Shown here: positions 1 to 12,309 of the stretch, piece after piece
Position numbering within the stretch: position 1 is the stretch's first letter
Layout of the letters: each line of letters begins with the position of its first letter
Notes under the pieces: model-generated
Database searches by the model: none
The model's input: the letters and a program-made list of their open reading frames with translations, nothing else
What the model was told of the DNA's origin: nothing
Source: Straminergon stramineum
Lineage: Eukaryota; Streptophyta; Bryopsida; Hypnales; Calliergonaceae
DNA length: 64,000 nt
Direction: 5' to 3'
Assembly: GCA_963920665.1 (NCBI GenBank)
Contig: OY987263.1
Location: 44,861,218-44,925,217 of the forward strand
Made by a program: the position numbers and the translations under genes

Positions 1-223
1 TATTAAAGAGAGAAAATGCCATAAAAAATGTGATTCTTTTCAATGGCATTTATTAGTCACTAACACAAAACATATGACAATGACACTTTATAAGTGTATA
101 TTCCTATAAGCTCTAGGACCTATATTTCTTACTGAAATTTGAAGAAGTTGCCTCTCAAGTGTTGTAAGTAGCCTCCAATAACTTCAATCCAGCTTTCAGT
201 GCCTACATATACAATGAAGGAGA
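1..223. other. AT-rich DNA, no gene seen
   Basis: Plain AT-rich sequence. I see no coding pattern, RNA gene or clear repeat unit. Confidence 0.5.
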
Positions 224-1140
224 TTAATTTTTAGTGAATGAACAATATAGCTCAACCTTCAAAGATTTAAAGCAACAAAAAATATGAAGCACAAGTTTAA
301 AGTAAGAAAAATTCATAACCACTATATCTTTAAAAAACATAAATAAATAAGAAGAAATAACAACAATAGTGATAAAAGAAACAAGAACTAGAAGGTGGCA
401 AGTGTTAAGAGGTAACAATAAACAAGAAGAAGTAAGAATTAAGGTGCTACAAAACAAAACAAGAGACACAACTTCAGATGCAATAAAATGCAACAAATAA
501 TAAGAGAAAATAAGAACTAAAAGGCAACAAGAAGCAATAAGAAATATGATTTAAGATGCAATAAATAAGAAGAAGAAATAACTAAGATGCAATCAAATGC
601 AATAAATAACAAGAAAAAACAAGAATGAAAAAAAACAAGAAACACAAGTTAAAATGAATCAAAAAGAAATTAGAAGTAACAATTAGGAAGCAACAAAAGA
701 CAAGAATTAAAAAACAAAAGTTAAGATGGAACAAGAAAAACTAGAAGCAATAATCAAGAACTAAGAAGCAAAAAAAAGTAGAAACTAAGAAGCAAGAATT
801 ATGATGTAACAAGAAAAAACTACAAACAAGAATCAAGAACTAAAAAGAAACAATAATTAAGAACTAGGAAGCAAGAATTAAGAGGTAATAAGAAGAAATT
901 AGAAGCAAAGATGAAGAACTAAAAACCAAAGATCAAGAACTAAGAAACAAATACAAGGACTAAGAACTAGGAAGCAAGAATTAAGAAGTAACAAGAAGAA
1001 ACTAGAAACAAAGATTAAGAACTAAAAAGAAACAGAAAGTAAGGACTAGGAGGCAAGAAGAACCAAGAGCTAGAAAACAACAAGAAGCAAAATGTAAGAG
1101 ACAACAAAAAACAAAAAAGAAGAAGAGGAAGAAGAAGAAG
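224..1140. repeat. Degenerate purine-rich repeat tract
   Basis: About 0.9 kb of A/G-dominated plus strand built from endlessly varied short words such as AAGAA, CAAGAA, AACTA and AAGCAA (for example, variants of 'aagaactaagaagcaa' recur). The pyrimidine complement gives spurious open frames on the minus strand. There is no codon bias or domain, so I read this as an eroded microsatellite or satellite. Confidence 0.7.
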
Positions 1141-3640
1141 AAATGGCAGCTAGGGCTTCAAAACCCTAAATCAATGGCGGCTACATAGAAGTGGCAGCTA
1201 GGGTTTTAAAACTCTAGTCATGCACATGACTTGTTCTAGTCATGCGACTTGACGTAGTCATGCGAGTCAATAAATGTAACTATACTAAGCAATTGAGTCA
1301 TTTTAACAACAAAATTTGTTACAAAGTGGTTGTATGTTGTAATACAACTCTACAAAATGTATAGAGGGAAGTTACAAGGCTTTAAGCACCTATAGTTATA
1401 GCAAAAAAAAATCATGCATGAATCATATTATCTACGTCCATGCACTAAGTATATAAGAGCAAAAGTATTTTATAAAGAAAATATTGAAAAACATCTTTGA
1501 ATTTCTTAAAAGGGATTATGTTTTTATAGTCTGTATCCTTGTAAAAACATCCAAACAACCATTTTTCAATTGCAATTCAACCATGTATATCACAGGGAGC
1601 CTCAATCTTCATATAAATAATTCTATAACTTTTAAACAACCCTATAGAGATTCTTTATAAATATGGCTTATATGACATTACGGAGAACCTTTCTAAAAAA
1701 GAAACAAACTTCAATACATGATATATATGAGTGTTTTATCTATATCCTTGAGATAAAATAAACACAACTATATTTTTTGTTGTTGAGCTTCAAATCCTAA
1801 GTTGGATATTTAAATATTGTTCAATGGGTATTCTAAGCAATGAACAATTTTTTTCTAATGATAAACTGTAAGTGATTCACATCTAAACTAAAACACATTC
1901 AAACTATAAAAGTTAAAGGTTTTAGATGGTTTGGGCCAATCAAGGTCAAAACTCTAGACTTCCAAATCCTAGTTGAGAAATTTTAAAATTTGTTAATTTA
2001 AGTTATAGAATGTTGCAAGCCTATTCTAAAATCGTAAAGATATTATAAGGAAATGTTTTTAGCAAAAAAATATAGATGGATGAAGGTTTATTTTTAATTT
2101 ATCCTTCAAGATTTCATCCAACATTTTCTCTTAGCCTATAATTTCAAATTCATTCATACTTTTAAAATTGAATTCTAAATGTCATTAAATTTCAAGTTTC
2201 CTTTTTTACTTGAATTGGATGAACTTTGGTATTTTTTATCCAAAACTAATGTCATAGATTATCCAATTTCATTGTACTCTATCTTCCATAATTTTTCTCT
2301 ATTTTTTAAAGTGTGATATGTTATTGGAATCCTCTATAAATTAACGAAGTATTCTTGAATTTCAAATTGGATTTAATAAATTCTTAGAGATTTGATTTAA
2401 ACCTCTAATTTCTAGCACAACTATAGTTTCTACAAGAAGAGAATAAATTAAGTGTCAAATTTAAGGATATGCCTTGGAATTTGTTTCCACAACATCCCTA
2501 TTCTTCAACATGTATATTGTAATTGTATCATGAAGTCTGTTTTAATTCATTTTTGTTACATTTTTTGTGTTTTTGGATACAACTTAAATAACAACTTTTA
2601 CAACAAGGAGTATAAATTAGATATATGATCTCATTCTTTTCTTTCAACCCATTTCTTTCTACTTTCCCCTCTTGACTTTCTTCAAATTATTTCAACATTT
2701 TTTGTTTTTTTCCTTCATTTTTTGAAATGGTTTAAAATTGCAATCTTTGACTTCTACTACTATTAATTGATTTCTAATTACTTTAAGAATCAAACAATTG
2801 TAACGACATCAACCTCATAAGTGATAACTAAATATCTACTTAAGACTTGAAAAATTCATTTGATCAACTACGTGTATTATAATCAACAATCTTTGTTTAA
2901 TACATAGTCAAATCCTTATAAGGGGGTCATATTAGTCTCCTAATCATATCCGAAGCTTGGAGTAGCAACTTGGAACCTACGCTTCTTCTTCAAACACTTA
3001 AAGACTCTCAACACAAATCACACTCCTCACTTACTCTTGCTCGATGGCCACTCAGGCATGAATTTTTCTCACACTGTTCTTTCTTCTCTTTGGATTAGAA
3101 TTTTTTCAATTTTCAAGTAATTTTTCTAAACTCTATAGCCTTCAATCTACATTACTAATTTAAATGCATTAGATTTTGCTTTGCATTAGCCATCATAATC
3201 ACTTAACATAATTAACCAATTTCACAACAAATTCCAATAGTGAATCAAGGCAGGCCCGATTTCTATCTTGGATTCTCAAGCTTAGTCCTACCTTGGTGCT
3301 TTGGTTTGTCCATAGACTTTATTCCTCTCTAATTTTTCTTAAATACTCAAATAAAAATTGATTATCTCCTATTATTAATTGTTTTATTCTTCTCTATTCC
3401 TTTTCTAATTCCTATAAAAATTTTAAATATATTAATTGAAATATAAACATGTGCCATCCCAAATTATTTGGACATTAATTCTGTAATAGACACATCATAC
3501 AAAAGAAAAGAATTTTTTTTAATAGATATTAAACAAAGTCATCCCAAGGAATGGCCTCTAGGGACAAAATATAGAAGACCCATCTGAGATTGCCAACATT
3601 TTCTTAAGACTACCACCAAAGAAAGAAAAAATAACTACCA
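1141..3640. other. AT-rich intergenic DNA, no gene seen
   Basis: About 2.5 kb of AT-rich sequence with stops in all frames at high density. A short direct repeat lies at about 1143-1215 (two versions of 'ggcagctagggtt/c', each followed by an 'aaaccct' or 'aaactct' word). No gene, RNA gene or bounded transposon could be supported. Confidence 0.5.
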
Positions 3641-3654
3641 AAGAAATGTGTCTA

Positions 3655-4145
3655 CAAAATATGACTGACTCAAAAATATGATTGCAAAATATGACTAAAG
3701 TGAAATTATGACTAGCAAATATGATTTAGTACTTTCCAAATATATTTCCCACCCAAATTTTCTTCAAGCTACCTAAAAGAAAAAAAATATGACTGCAAAA
3801 TATGATTGATGCAAAATATGACTAATAGATATGACTGCAAAATATGACTGATGCAAAAATATGACTAATAAATATGATTGACTCAAAAATATGACTACAA
3901 AATATGACTGATGCAAAAATATGACTAATAAATATGACTGTGCGTTCCCCAAACATATTCCCTATGAAGCTCTATGAAGTATTTTGGAATTCCCAATGAA
4001 CATATACTATACGCCCGCAACGTACAAGGCCAAAACATGACTAGCAGTCATATTTGTAGTCATATTTTTTTTCAAAGAGTTGGCCTCCAAAAATATGATT
4101 GCGAATAGTTGCCAGTCATCTTTAGTCATATTTTTGTAGTCATAA
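3655..4145. repeat. Tandem AAATATGACTG-type repeat with an inverted end
   Basis: The words AAATATGACTG, GATGCAAAAATATGAC and TAATAAATATGAC recur in a composite unit of about 60 bp at 3785-3940, with looser copies from 3655. At 4036-4145 the complement (GTCATATTT, TAGTCATATTTTTG) appears, so the block starts with one orientation and ends with the opposite one. This would suit a foldback-type non-autonomous DNA element. No target duplication was identified. Confidence 0.6.
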
Positions 4146-5557
4146 AACACCTGTTTTCTTGTAGTGTTAGTAGGGGGTATACTGTAGACTTGAAGCTTTT
4201 GAGGCAAAATAAATTATGGCTTGAGAAGAAGATAGACATAAGATCTATATTTTTGCTAGTTTATTTTTCTTCCCACTCCTACATGAATTGATTTAGAATC
4301 ATCCTCAAAAATTGTTAAGCATGTAGTGATCAAGCTAGTTACATTGTTGAAGAATAGACAAAAATTGCTTTCTTGTGTAACATACTTGGATAAACTTCAT
4401 CTGTTTCTTGTGGCTCTCACTTATTGTAAGCTCTTGAAAACATTCTGTATAATCCACCCAATGGATATTGTGTCTTTAGATGTTAAGGTAGCCATTCCGA
4501 GCACAAGTTTGGAGGAGCCTATTACATGTCCATTTTTTCCTGTAATGTGATGTTCATGTGTGGAGTTAAATGTACATGAAAAGAAGAATTTTGCATGCAA
4601 TGTGCTCATACAAACTTGTGTTTGGAATGGGATGAGTTTTTCTTCGGCTAGGTAATGATGCAACCCAAGGAAAGAATGACTTTGGATGTTTCTTGGTTCC
4701 TGGTTTGATCCTCCCAACCTTCAAGTAACCCCTCATTACCTAAGGCTTGAACAAATTTAAAAACAACATTGTTTTTTAAATGTTATAGATATGAATTTCA
4801 TTGAGTTATAGAAATCTCAATTGTACAATCTTGTAGTGTACTTGTTGTAGATGACATGCATGAAATTTGGTGTTATTTGATGGCATAGATTGCAAGATTA
4901 TAATGTTTTATGGGACGTTTACACTTGGTGCTAAAGGTGGTGATATATGGCAGTGATACAATAGAAAGGCAACACATTAGAGAAAATTTTGACTCTCTAT
5001 AGGGCTATCTAAAAGCACCAAAAGGGACCCCAACATTACTTTCTTTTTGCCTATGTAAGAATTTTCCCCTTATTTCTGCTAATCAATGTATTGCCAATTT
5101 TTAGAGCATTGGTATTTGAGCATAGGTACACAAGTAGTTTAATGGAGGAGGTTTGTGGCAACTACAATTTTATATTCTAAAGAGAATAGCAAATTAAGAT
5201 ATACTCCCTTTCATTCAAGATATTCATATAAGTTGAATCTTTTTTTATTAGAGATTTTGTTCTTTCAATAGCCTTGCATGGCTCTTAAAATAGAGTGGCT
5301 TGTCAACCCTTAGTAGCCCTCTAGAGAGTCCAAAATTTCTCTAATGTGCATTCACACCGGTGAGCTTTGGAGAATGATGAGCCTACATGGACGCCTATGT
5401 GGAAAAGCATAAGAGTAGTGCTTACTTTTGCAAAGGATGACTCATATTTTTTAGTGCAATAGTAGGTGGCGCAGTTCAGTAAGCAACGCCAAAAGCCGAA
5501 AACGTAGATTTCATCGGTTTAGGACTGCTTTTGCTTAAAGGGACCTGGAGATGATGA
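4146..5557. other. Intergenic DNA, no gene seen
   Basis: Open frames of 60-98 codons exist on both strands, but they have no recognisable domain, no convincing splice partners and no codon bias. Confidence 0.4.
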
Positions 5558-5790
5558 TTAACCCCTAAATGCCGAGGTGGACATTTTTCATCCGATGAAT
5601 GACAAGGAATTCTCGTGTATACTAGGACAGAAGTGAAACTATTCATCCTTGGAATTAGGGATGAAAAGGGAAAATCTTCAACAATAGTTTGACTCCCAAT
5701 GAGTATTTTTTATTTTTTTAAAGTAGATGATGTCCCACACTTCCAAAATGCTTGATTTCCACGGTCACCAGCCCGGCGTTCAAGGGTTAA
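5558..5790 (+). mobile_element. ~230-bp MITE, copy A (TTAACCC...GGGTTAA)
   Basis: Starts TTAACCCCTAAATG and ends CAAGGGTTAA, so the ends are inverted repeats. The interior shares a landmark series with the other copies: GACATTTTTCATCCGATGAA, a 'caagga-ttct' run, AACTATTCATCCTTGGAATT, AAGTAGATGATGTC, and ATTTCCACGGTCACCAG near the right end. It has no coding capacity. TTA-rich ends suit a PIF/Harbinger- or Tc1/mariner-type non-autonomous element; the superfamily is an inference. Confidence 0.75.
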
Positions 5791-6540
5791 GTGAAAGCGG
5801 TGGTTTGATGACAGGATTTCTTGTTTCTATGAAACATTGCAATGCTTTACGATGAGATTCACAACAGGAAGAATGCACAAAGTTAGCGACGAATTGAATG
5901 ACGACAACTATGGGCATCGGACCCTGAATCTGAAATTCCTCCACCGACGTGAGTACTTGAAAGTCATCTATGGAAACAACGGAGGACATGAACATTTCAT
6001 TCAAATCGATCCTTGTAAAGGACAGAGACACTGGGAGCACCGCAACAATGCAGCATCGAGAAACTCATGGCCCCATCAATTTTGAATTGCAATGCGCGAG
6101 ACACAAATTGAAGTAGTGGGAAGGACCTAAAGACCTCGCCGCCACTGTTTTCAAAGCGTTACAAACTGCGCGATAGAAATTGCAATGGAAGAAACTAGGC
6201 AACAGTCTTTCTACACAGCTTAAAGACAGTGTCTGTGAACAAGTCGGCACTCGCATTGCAGCGCATTGTCGTTGGCTAGGTCTGGGAGCAAAGCCGGCTC
6301 CACACAACGGCTTCAAAAACAAGTGTTTAGGGGTGATTGCAAGAAACGCCTGCCAATTTTGTTGTATTTTGATTTTGGAACGCTATAACTTTTGAATTAT
6401 GAATCCAATTCCAAAACCAAAAAATCTATTTCTATATATCTTTCTTGTTATTGTATTCTTATTTTTCAGAAATTAAAAAAAATCATTTTATATTTAAAAG
6501 TCAATTTTATTAATTTATCACACTTTGACGTTTAGGGTTT
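5791..6540. other. Higher-GC flank, no gene recognised
   Basis: Less AT-rich than the DNA to its left, with overlapping open frames of 70-86 codons on both strands (about 5780-6395). None shows a domain or a convincing intron. It could be the decayed upstream part of the acyltransferase relic, but I found no matching segment. Confidence 0.35.
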
Positions 6541-6556
6541 TTTTATACTATTGAGT

Positions 6557-6735
6557 AGTGCCAGTCGTAGTTTTGTGGGAGGGGAATCGAGCTCAGCAAC
6601 CGGGCACGCAAGCGGCCGTGGCGCAGAAGTTGATGCTAGAGTGAACGGTCATGCTAGCAGTTCCGAAGCTCGGGTTGCTCAGGGTTGGATTGCGCTTTTG
6701 AAGCGTGTTGATGAATCTCAAGAGTTGCCCAAGGT
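6557..6735 (+). other. Unrecognised exon-like open frame
   Basis: A Ser/Ala/Gly-rich open frame of about 60 residues, ending in a plausible exon edge: ...GWIALLKRVDESQELPK then GTAGTT. I do not recognise it. It lies just before the acyltransferase relic and could be a foreign first exon, a captured fragment or chance. Confidence 0.25.
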
Positions 6736-6773
6736 AGTTCTTAGATTACTGTTCAAATTCGTGTGTAATGGCA

Positions 6774-7655
6774 ATGACGTCTGCAATCGCATTCACGCCT
6801 AAGGGGTTGCTGCCTTTGCATTACTCCTTCTACATATACATCGAGTGTAACCTGATTTTGAAGGCTACACTCGATGACCTTGGTGTCGCCGCTGATGGGC
6901 ATTGAGCGCGAATCTTGCTTCAACAAGCCCTTTCTGGCTCACTCTCTGGCGGATTTCTGGGGGAAGGGGTGGAATTTGTTGGTTAGTAATCTTCTGAGGG
7001 TGTCCATCTATGATCCCGTGGTGCAATTTCTGCTTTGGTGGTGTGAGGGACGCGGCAGCAGCTCCGCAGCGCATCCCTCGAAATCGATGGGTTTAGCTTC
7101 CGGGATCACGCGGTTGGGTCCACGCAGGTCATCTCCAGGTGAGTACCTGCCTGTGTTTGAAGCTGACTGGCTCTCACCGTCCAATGGCAACTCGATGAGA
7201 CAAGTAGTTTAGCCTTGCATGGGGTACTCACAGCAGTCATTAAATCGATTCACTCTTGCCAATTGGGCTTGTGCAGGAACTACGACGGCCACCGCTGTGC
7301 ATCGTATGCCTCCCATTTCCCTCTGGGCGCGTTCGGCATCGATGTTCTCCTGTTTCCTGGTCTCAGGGTTGATGCAGGAACTTATCACAACATGACCAGA
7401 AGGAAACCCAGTTGGGAGGTCACATTCTTCTTCATACTCAACAGCGCTGCTGCCATGCTTGAGGGAGCCCTTCGACGGAAGATGAGTTTGAAATTACCTA
7501 TATGTGTTTCCACGCCATTGACCATCAGCTTCGTTCTCGTCACAGCTACCTGGTTTTTCTTTCCACCTCTGATCGACAGCTGCACGGCCGATCGTGGCAT
7601 TGCGGAATTTCATTACTTTTTCAATACTCTATATCATTTAGCGGGAGCATCGTAA
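6774..7655 (+). pseudogene. Wax-synthase-like MBOAT acyltransferase relic
   Basis: Plant wax ester synthases are multi-pass ER enzymes of the MBOAT family that join a fatty acyl-CoA to a long-chain alcohol. Signature blocks occur in the family's order but in different frames: GLLPLHYSFYIYIE (about 6800-6842), then NKPFLAHSLADFWGKGWNLL (6922-6981) and SIYDPV, then FLVSGLMQEL (7354-7383), then MTRRKPSWEVTFFF (7392-7433) and TATWFFFPPL near the C terminus. Frame changes are needed near 6895-6905 and 7384-7392. In the SGLMHE motif the invariant His is Gln (CAG, 7375-7377), so the catalytic base is gone. A short intron (donor about 7140, acceptor about 7275) may separate the middle blocks. The N-terminal membrane segments are missing. 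The family call is good; loss of function is very likely. Confidence 0.75.
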
Positions 7656-8066
7656 AACAAACGCGTATACGAATCCCTTCCCCTCCTACCTAAGTATTCA
7701 TTAGTATTGTAGACTTCCTGATTCAACATTATTTCTGAGGACTGCACCAATTATGCAGGTCACAAATTTTCTGAGCAACAGGATTAAAGCAGTAGAATTT
7801 CTCTATGCAGTGCATTTTGTTAAAAATTTGCTGTTGCATATACAAGCTCTCAATTCTAACGCCATTTGCATTATGCTGGAAAGCCTTTTAGCTGACTTCT
7901 TGTATCTTTCTTGAGGTTCTTGCTCCATTACATACCTGTCAATTGGACTCTTTGTCCGTGCAGCGAAGATAACTGCTTGGCATCAATTAGCGCTGTATCT
8001 TTTGCCTGAGCATCTGGTCCATCTCGTCAGCCAATCAACACCTGGAGTGCAGTATTATCAGACACT
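7656..8066. other. Spacer between two convergent relics
   Basis: About 410 bp between the 3' end of the acyltransferase relic (+) and the 3' end of the helicase relic (-). No further coding block was recognised. It probably holds the former 3' untranslated regions of both. Confidence 0.45.
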
Positions 8067-11000
8067 TCATACGAAAAGTTCACTGATCGGTGATCTGTTC
8101 ATGGCTTCCCGAGCTGCTCTTGCATTCTTTCCAAGCCCACCATTGATATGAGGTAAATGTGGAATCTGAACATGAGAACAGAAGCGGTGAGATGCTGAAC
8201 ACTATGGGGACACATCATCCTCAAGAAATGTCGCAACTGCACCGGATCAATATTCACAATACAAACAACTTACACCCGAACAAGAAATTTCACGTAATAC
8301 TAAAGATAATTCAGAGAACTGGATCAACAGGCGATGTGATCAAATAAAACCTGTGAAACAAGATCCAGGGTTTGGCGCAGCAGGCGAGCTGCATCGCCTT
8401 CATCCAAGCCACTGTGTTCAATCAGCTCCTGCCATGAGATACCGCATGCCTATGCTTCTATAATGCCTGCAAATCTCTTGTCCAATCTTACTGCAGTCTG
8501 AAGCATGGAGGAGATTTGTGCATCAGGCTACCTTGCTGGTACGTGAAAATCACCTCAGAAATGGTCATTGATATGTAAACGCAGGAAATGTTCTAAAACA
8601 GAGAATGTGCCCGCTCTTCAAAGTTTGAAACTGTAAAGAAATTTTTCCATAACTTTTGCTAATGGCATTTCGATGGACGCATGATTACACCGTTAATGCC
8701 TAAATAGACCACTGTGTCCACTTCCATAACGCATCAGCAAAATTAAAGTGATCTTGAATGTTCTATGAAGATGACATATATGTTCTTAAAAAGTGAAGAA
8801 CCATCTCTACATCATGGTAGGGATATTGTCTCCGTAGTGAGAGTTTAGACAAAATTGATTTGAATTCTAATTCCATGTGAATAAAATGATTCGTTTTACA
8901 GTTTCGAGGGGTTGGAGTGGAGATGCTCTCACGCAGGCAAGAATACTGACCTCTACGCCATGGCTGGCCTGCAACTTGAGTAACCACGAACGAAGATCCT
9001 CCATCTTTATAACCCAGTCTCTCACTCCACGGGACTCACTGAATTTTACACTGCAGTGATCAAACAATAAGTAAGATGAGTATCATATCGAAAGATTTCA
9101 GGAGCACGAAGTTGTTTTGAGATGTAAACAAGAGAAAGGCTGCCGTGCTACTGGAAAAATTTGTGGAGAGGACAAAAGAGAGCAGATTGGAGAATCCATA
9201 AAATCCCAGTAATTAAAATGACTGATCAGGTTAAATCCAGCGTTTGAATATGTCAAATCAGTGGATGAGGCTGTTGCCAAGTCTAATAAATACGGCTTTA
9301 CTGGATATACAAATTTGGTTTGGTAATCAGGCAAACATCACGGAAATGGCCGAGCACAAGCTACAAATCCCTCGAGGACTTCAAAATGGAAACAGGAACG
9401 TCCTCAGCTCTAAACTTGATCCAATGATTAATGGTGAGTCCAGCAAGCTTTTCAGCGGGACCATAGTAGAAAAAACACTCAAGCGATGGCTAATGACATC
9501 AGAGATATAATTCCAGGTTCAAAAAGGACGAGGAGATTCCTTTAAAGGGGCTTGATAAGGTTCATACCTGGAAACTTGCTTATAACGTTCTTTCATTCCC
9601 TCTGAAACAAGAGCACAAGCGGCTGCTAATTGGGACGGCTTCAGAGAGCATGTAGCATCTCTCGTGAAAATAAGGGTAAGCCAGAGTTCGTTCGCTCCAC
9701 GGACAATTGCTGCAGTTTCCCCTAGAGGGAGTAATGAATTTGAATCTGCGTCGAGGAAACCAGCTGATTGTAGGACGCTCATGATCTGTCCTCAAGCAAA
9801 TTGAACGGATGCATTAACTTAGTAACCACAGACGTGATCTAAGAATCTAAAAAAACAATCAAATTTTCGAAAGAGCCTCCACAATAATGAAAGCTCACCG
9901 CAATCGCTCAATCAATCTAGGGGATATAGTGCAAAGATCTACAGTGGAGGCAAAAGCTTACTTGCAGAAAGTCCTTCCAACCAGATGGCTGCAACTGCTT
10001 CATTCGACAGGCCAGAGTAGATGCTGTTGAATGGAGATTTGCAATTTTGTATTTTCGTTTTTGGTGGAGGTCTAGAAGGAGCTTGTACTTGCGAGAACCA
10101 TGGGTTAACTTGAACTTCTTGTTCAATTTTTCCAGTTCCTCATTCTGCATAGCAAAGACCTTCTCGGCCTTCATCACGTCTGGTGACCTCTGTAGGGATG
10201 GATCATCACTACCTGTATTAGAATTTAATGCATTAACGATCCAAAGTGCGATTTTTACCAGGTGAATGGTTATCGTTGCAAATACAAACCTTCGATATCG
10301 AAATGCGATTATTGCCAGGTGAATAGATAGTCCATGGATTATATGCTTCAGATGACATTTAGCACAAATAAACGAGAGTGGTCATTCAGATTATAAAATG
10401 AAACAAATCGTTCGCATAGACTAATTCACCAAAAAATCATGTGTGACACCTAGATCGTTGCCTATTTGATTCAGCGCATTACCTGCCATTCCTTTCCAAG
10501 CTCGTGTAGCGGGAGCACTTGGCATGCCCACGCCAATGTCTGCCTGATTTTCAGCAGTCCAAACTGCACAATGTGACGAGGACCCTGATTCTCCAACCTT
10601 TTGACACACTCGAGGGTTAACCTGCAACTTGTCCTTCAAAGTGTGCCAACACCTCCAGAATTCGTTGTTCCCAACGATCCGCTGTCGTACACAGTTCGTA
10701 CTGATCCACCGGTAAATATGTACCAGCGATTATCGGACCCTAAACCTACATAAGGTAGAGACACCGAGCCCATGGAACAGATGGTCTACCGCTCGGAAGA
10801 GACCGACATAACGCTCTCACCATCTTCCTCTATGCGAAGGGGGACTTCATCTCCAAGGTCCTCTGACTTCTGAGGACCAAGTCAAGGTTCAGCTCACAGA
10901 TATGGCTAATTAAGCTTGCGAGATGGTTTCATATACACAACCAACATCAAATACTTATGAGATCAAGTAAGCCTGTCACAGATGGGTTCAGAAGCACGAC

Positions 11001-12110
11001 CCAACGGTACATGCCAGAAGTTTTGGTACCTGCGAATGCGACTCTAATGGAAATCTCCCAACGCAAGCAACAGAACGCACGTGCTCTTGGCCAGTCAGTT
11101 GATCCGCATACTCACAATGCACACGAAAGATAATCGACTGTCGTCACAGTCGACCATGACCTGTTCTACCATTTTCTCACGAGAAATTTGCAGCTGCTGC
11201 TCGGATTTCTTAACTTGATCCTTTCGCTCCTGCAATCTCAACCGAATAACAGATGAGAATGAGAACTGTCAAAGTCCGTGTTGAAATTTGCAGCATTCCA
11301 ATAAACCCTCCTCAGCTGCATCGAACTAAATCTTGCTTATCTCACACTGCTACATAAAATTGACTGTTTCTTCCGCTCAAGAGGGATAATAAGACCACGA
11401 ATAAATATGTGCTATCATAACTTCCTAACTAAAGCGCCCACTGCTGAATCATTTCAGGATGCACGTAACCTTACCGCAACTCTTTTTGACAGTGACATAC
11501 TCTTTCAACTGTTTTGGGGTCAGTTCTTTAGCTAAATTCGAAAAAAGGTTTTCTGAAGTATTTTCCACATGCAGTCGTTCTATTTCTTCATGCAAGCTTG
11601 TAAACTTCTGCTGAGCGGAGGTCAGCACGTCACTACTCACAAAATTTCCAAAGGATTGCTCAACTAGAGCACGAGCCTCGTCTAGAGTCCTCACTCTTCG
11701 AGTCATGCGCATGGTTTTGTCATCGTGAAAGTTCCGAGTTGGGTCTGCTACTCTTGGCCCCTGCCACATTTAACATTGGCGGATCATTGCAAGCATCATT
11801 CCAAAGACTGAAGAAAAGACTCTGCAACTCAGATGTGACAGTGCTTTCTTCTGAATGATGGCCTTATTTGAATAAAGCCAGAGGCGGTCAATTGCTAACT
11901 CGCTGTGTCCCACGATTGCATATTTGGATATTTGAACAGATATCAGGATAAAATCGTTCGTCATCTTTAGAAACAAGAAGATCCAGTGAGGGACAAGAAA
12001 GTCCACTTCCTGGGCTTTGAAAGCTTACCGCAAGAAGGTTAAGGACCATTCCATAGGTGGTTGTAAATTGGGACACCAAAGGTTTACCGCAAGAAGCACC
12101 TCACAGCACT
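8067..12110 (-). pseudogene. ISE2-like relic: C-terminal half
   Basis: Blocks in order: ECCEVLLA, then one base out of frame KPLVSQFTTTYGMVLNLLA (about 12025-12105); VRTLDEARALVEQSFGNFVS (11477-11705); ERKDQVKKSEQQLQ (about 11150-11238); VGLGSDNRWYIFTGGSVRTV (about 10690-10750); a Lys-rich helix ending KQLQPSGWKDFLQ (9962-10160); LLPLGETAAIVRGANELW (9560-9730); DLRSWLLKLQASHGVEVS (about 8935-9000); FAGIIEA, TAG stop, ACGISWQELIEHSGLDEGDA (8362-8480); NARAAREAMNRSPISEL with the final stop at 8067. These correspond to the ISE2 C-terminal domain found only in plant orthologues, which separates this gene from generic Ski2/Mtr4 helicases. Confidence 0.75.
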
Positions 12111-12309
12111 CCCTGCCATACTGTTATCCAATGATGATATTTTGATAGAATTGGAAAATAAGTTAATCAAAAAAGGCCTTGTAACCACTAGGAGCGATCA
12201 AAATTCTATTTTCTCAGTGTCGTCAGTGCACAATGCAAAACGCTACAGCAGTAGCAAGTCGTCACAGGTAGACAAGCTCAGAGCACTCAGATTACGGTAG
12301 TACGAATAA

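Noticed and set aside
224..496. 90-codon hydrophobic minus-strand frame
   Set aside because: It is the complement of the purine-rich repeat tract; there is no domain and no gene context.
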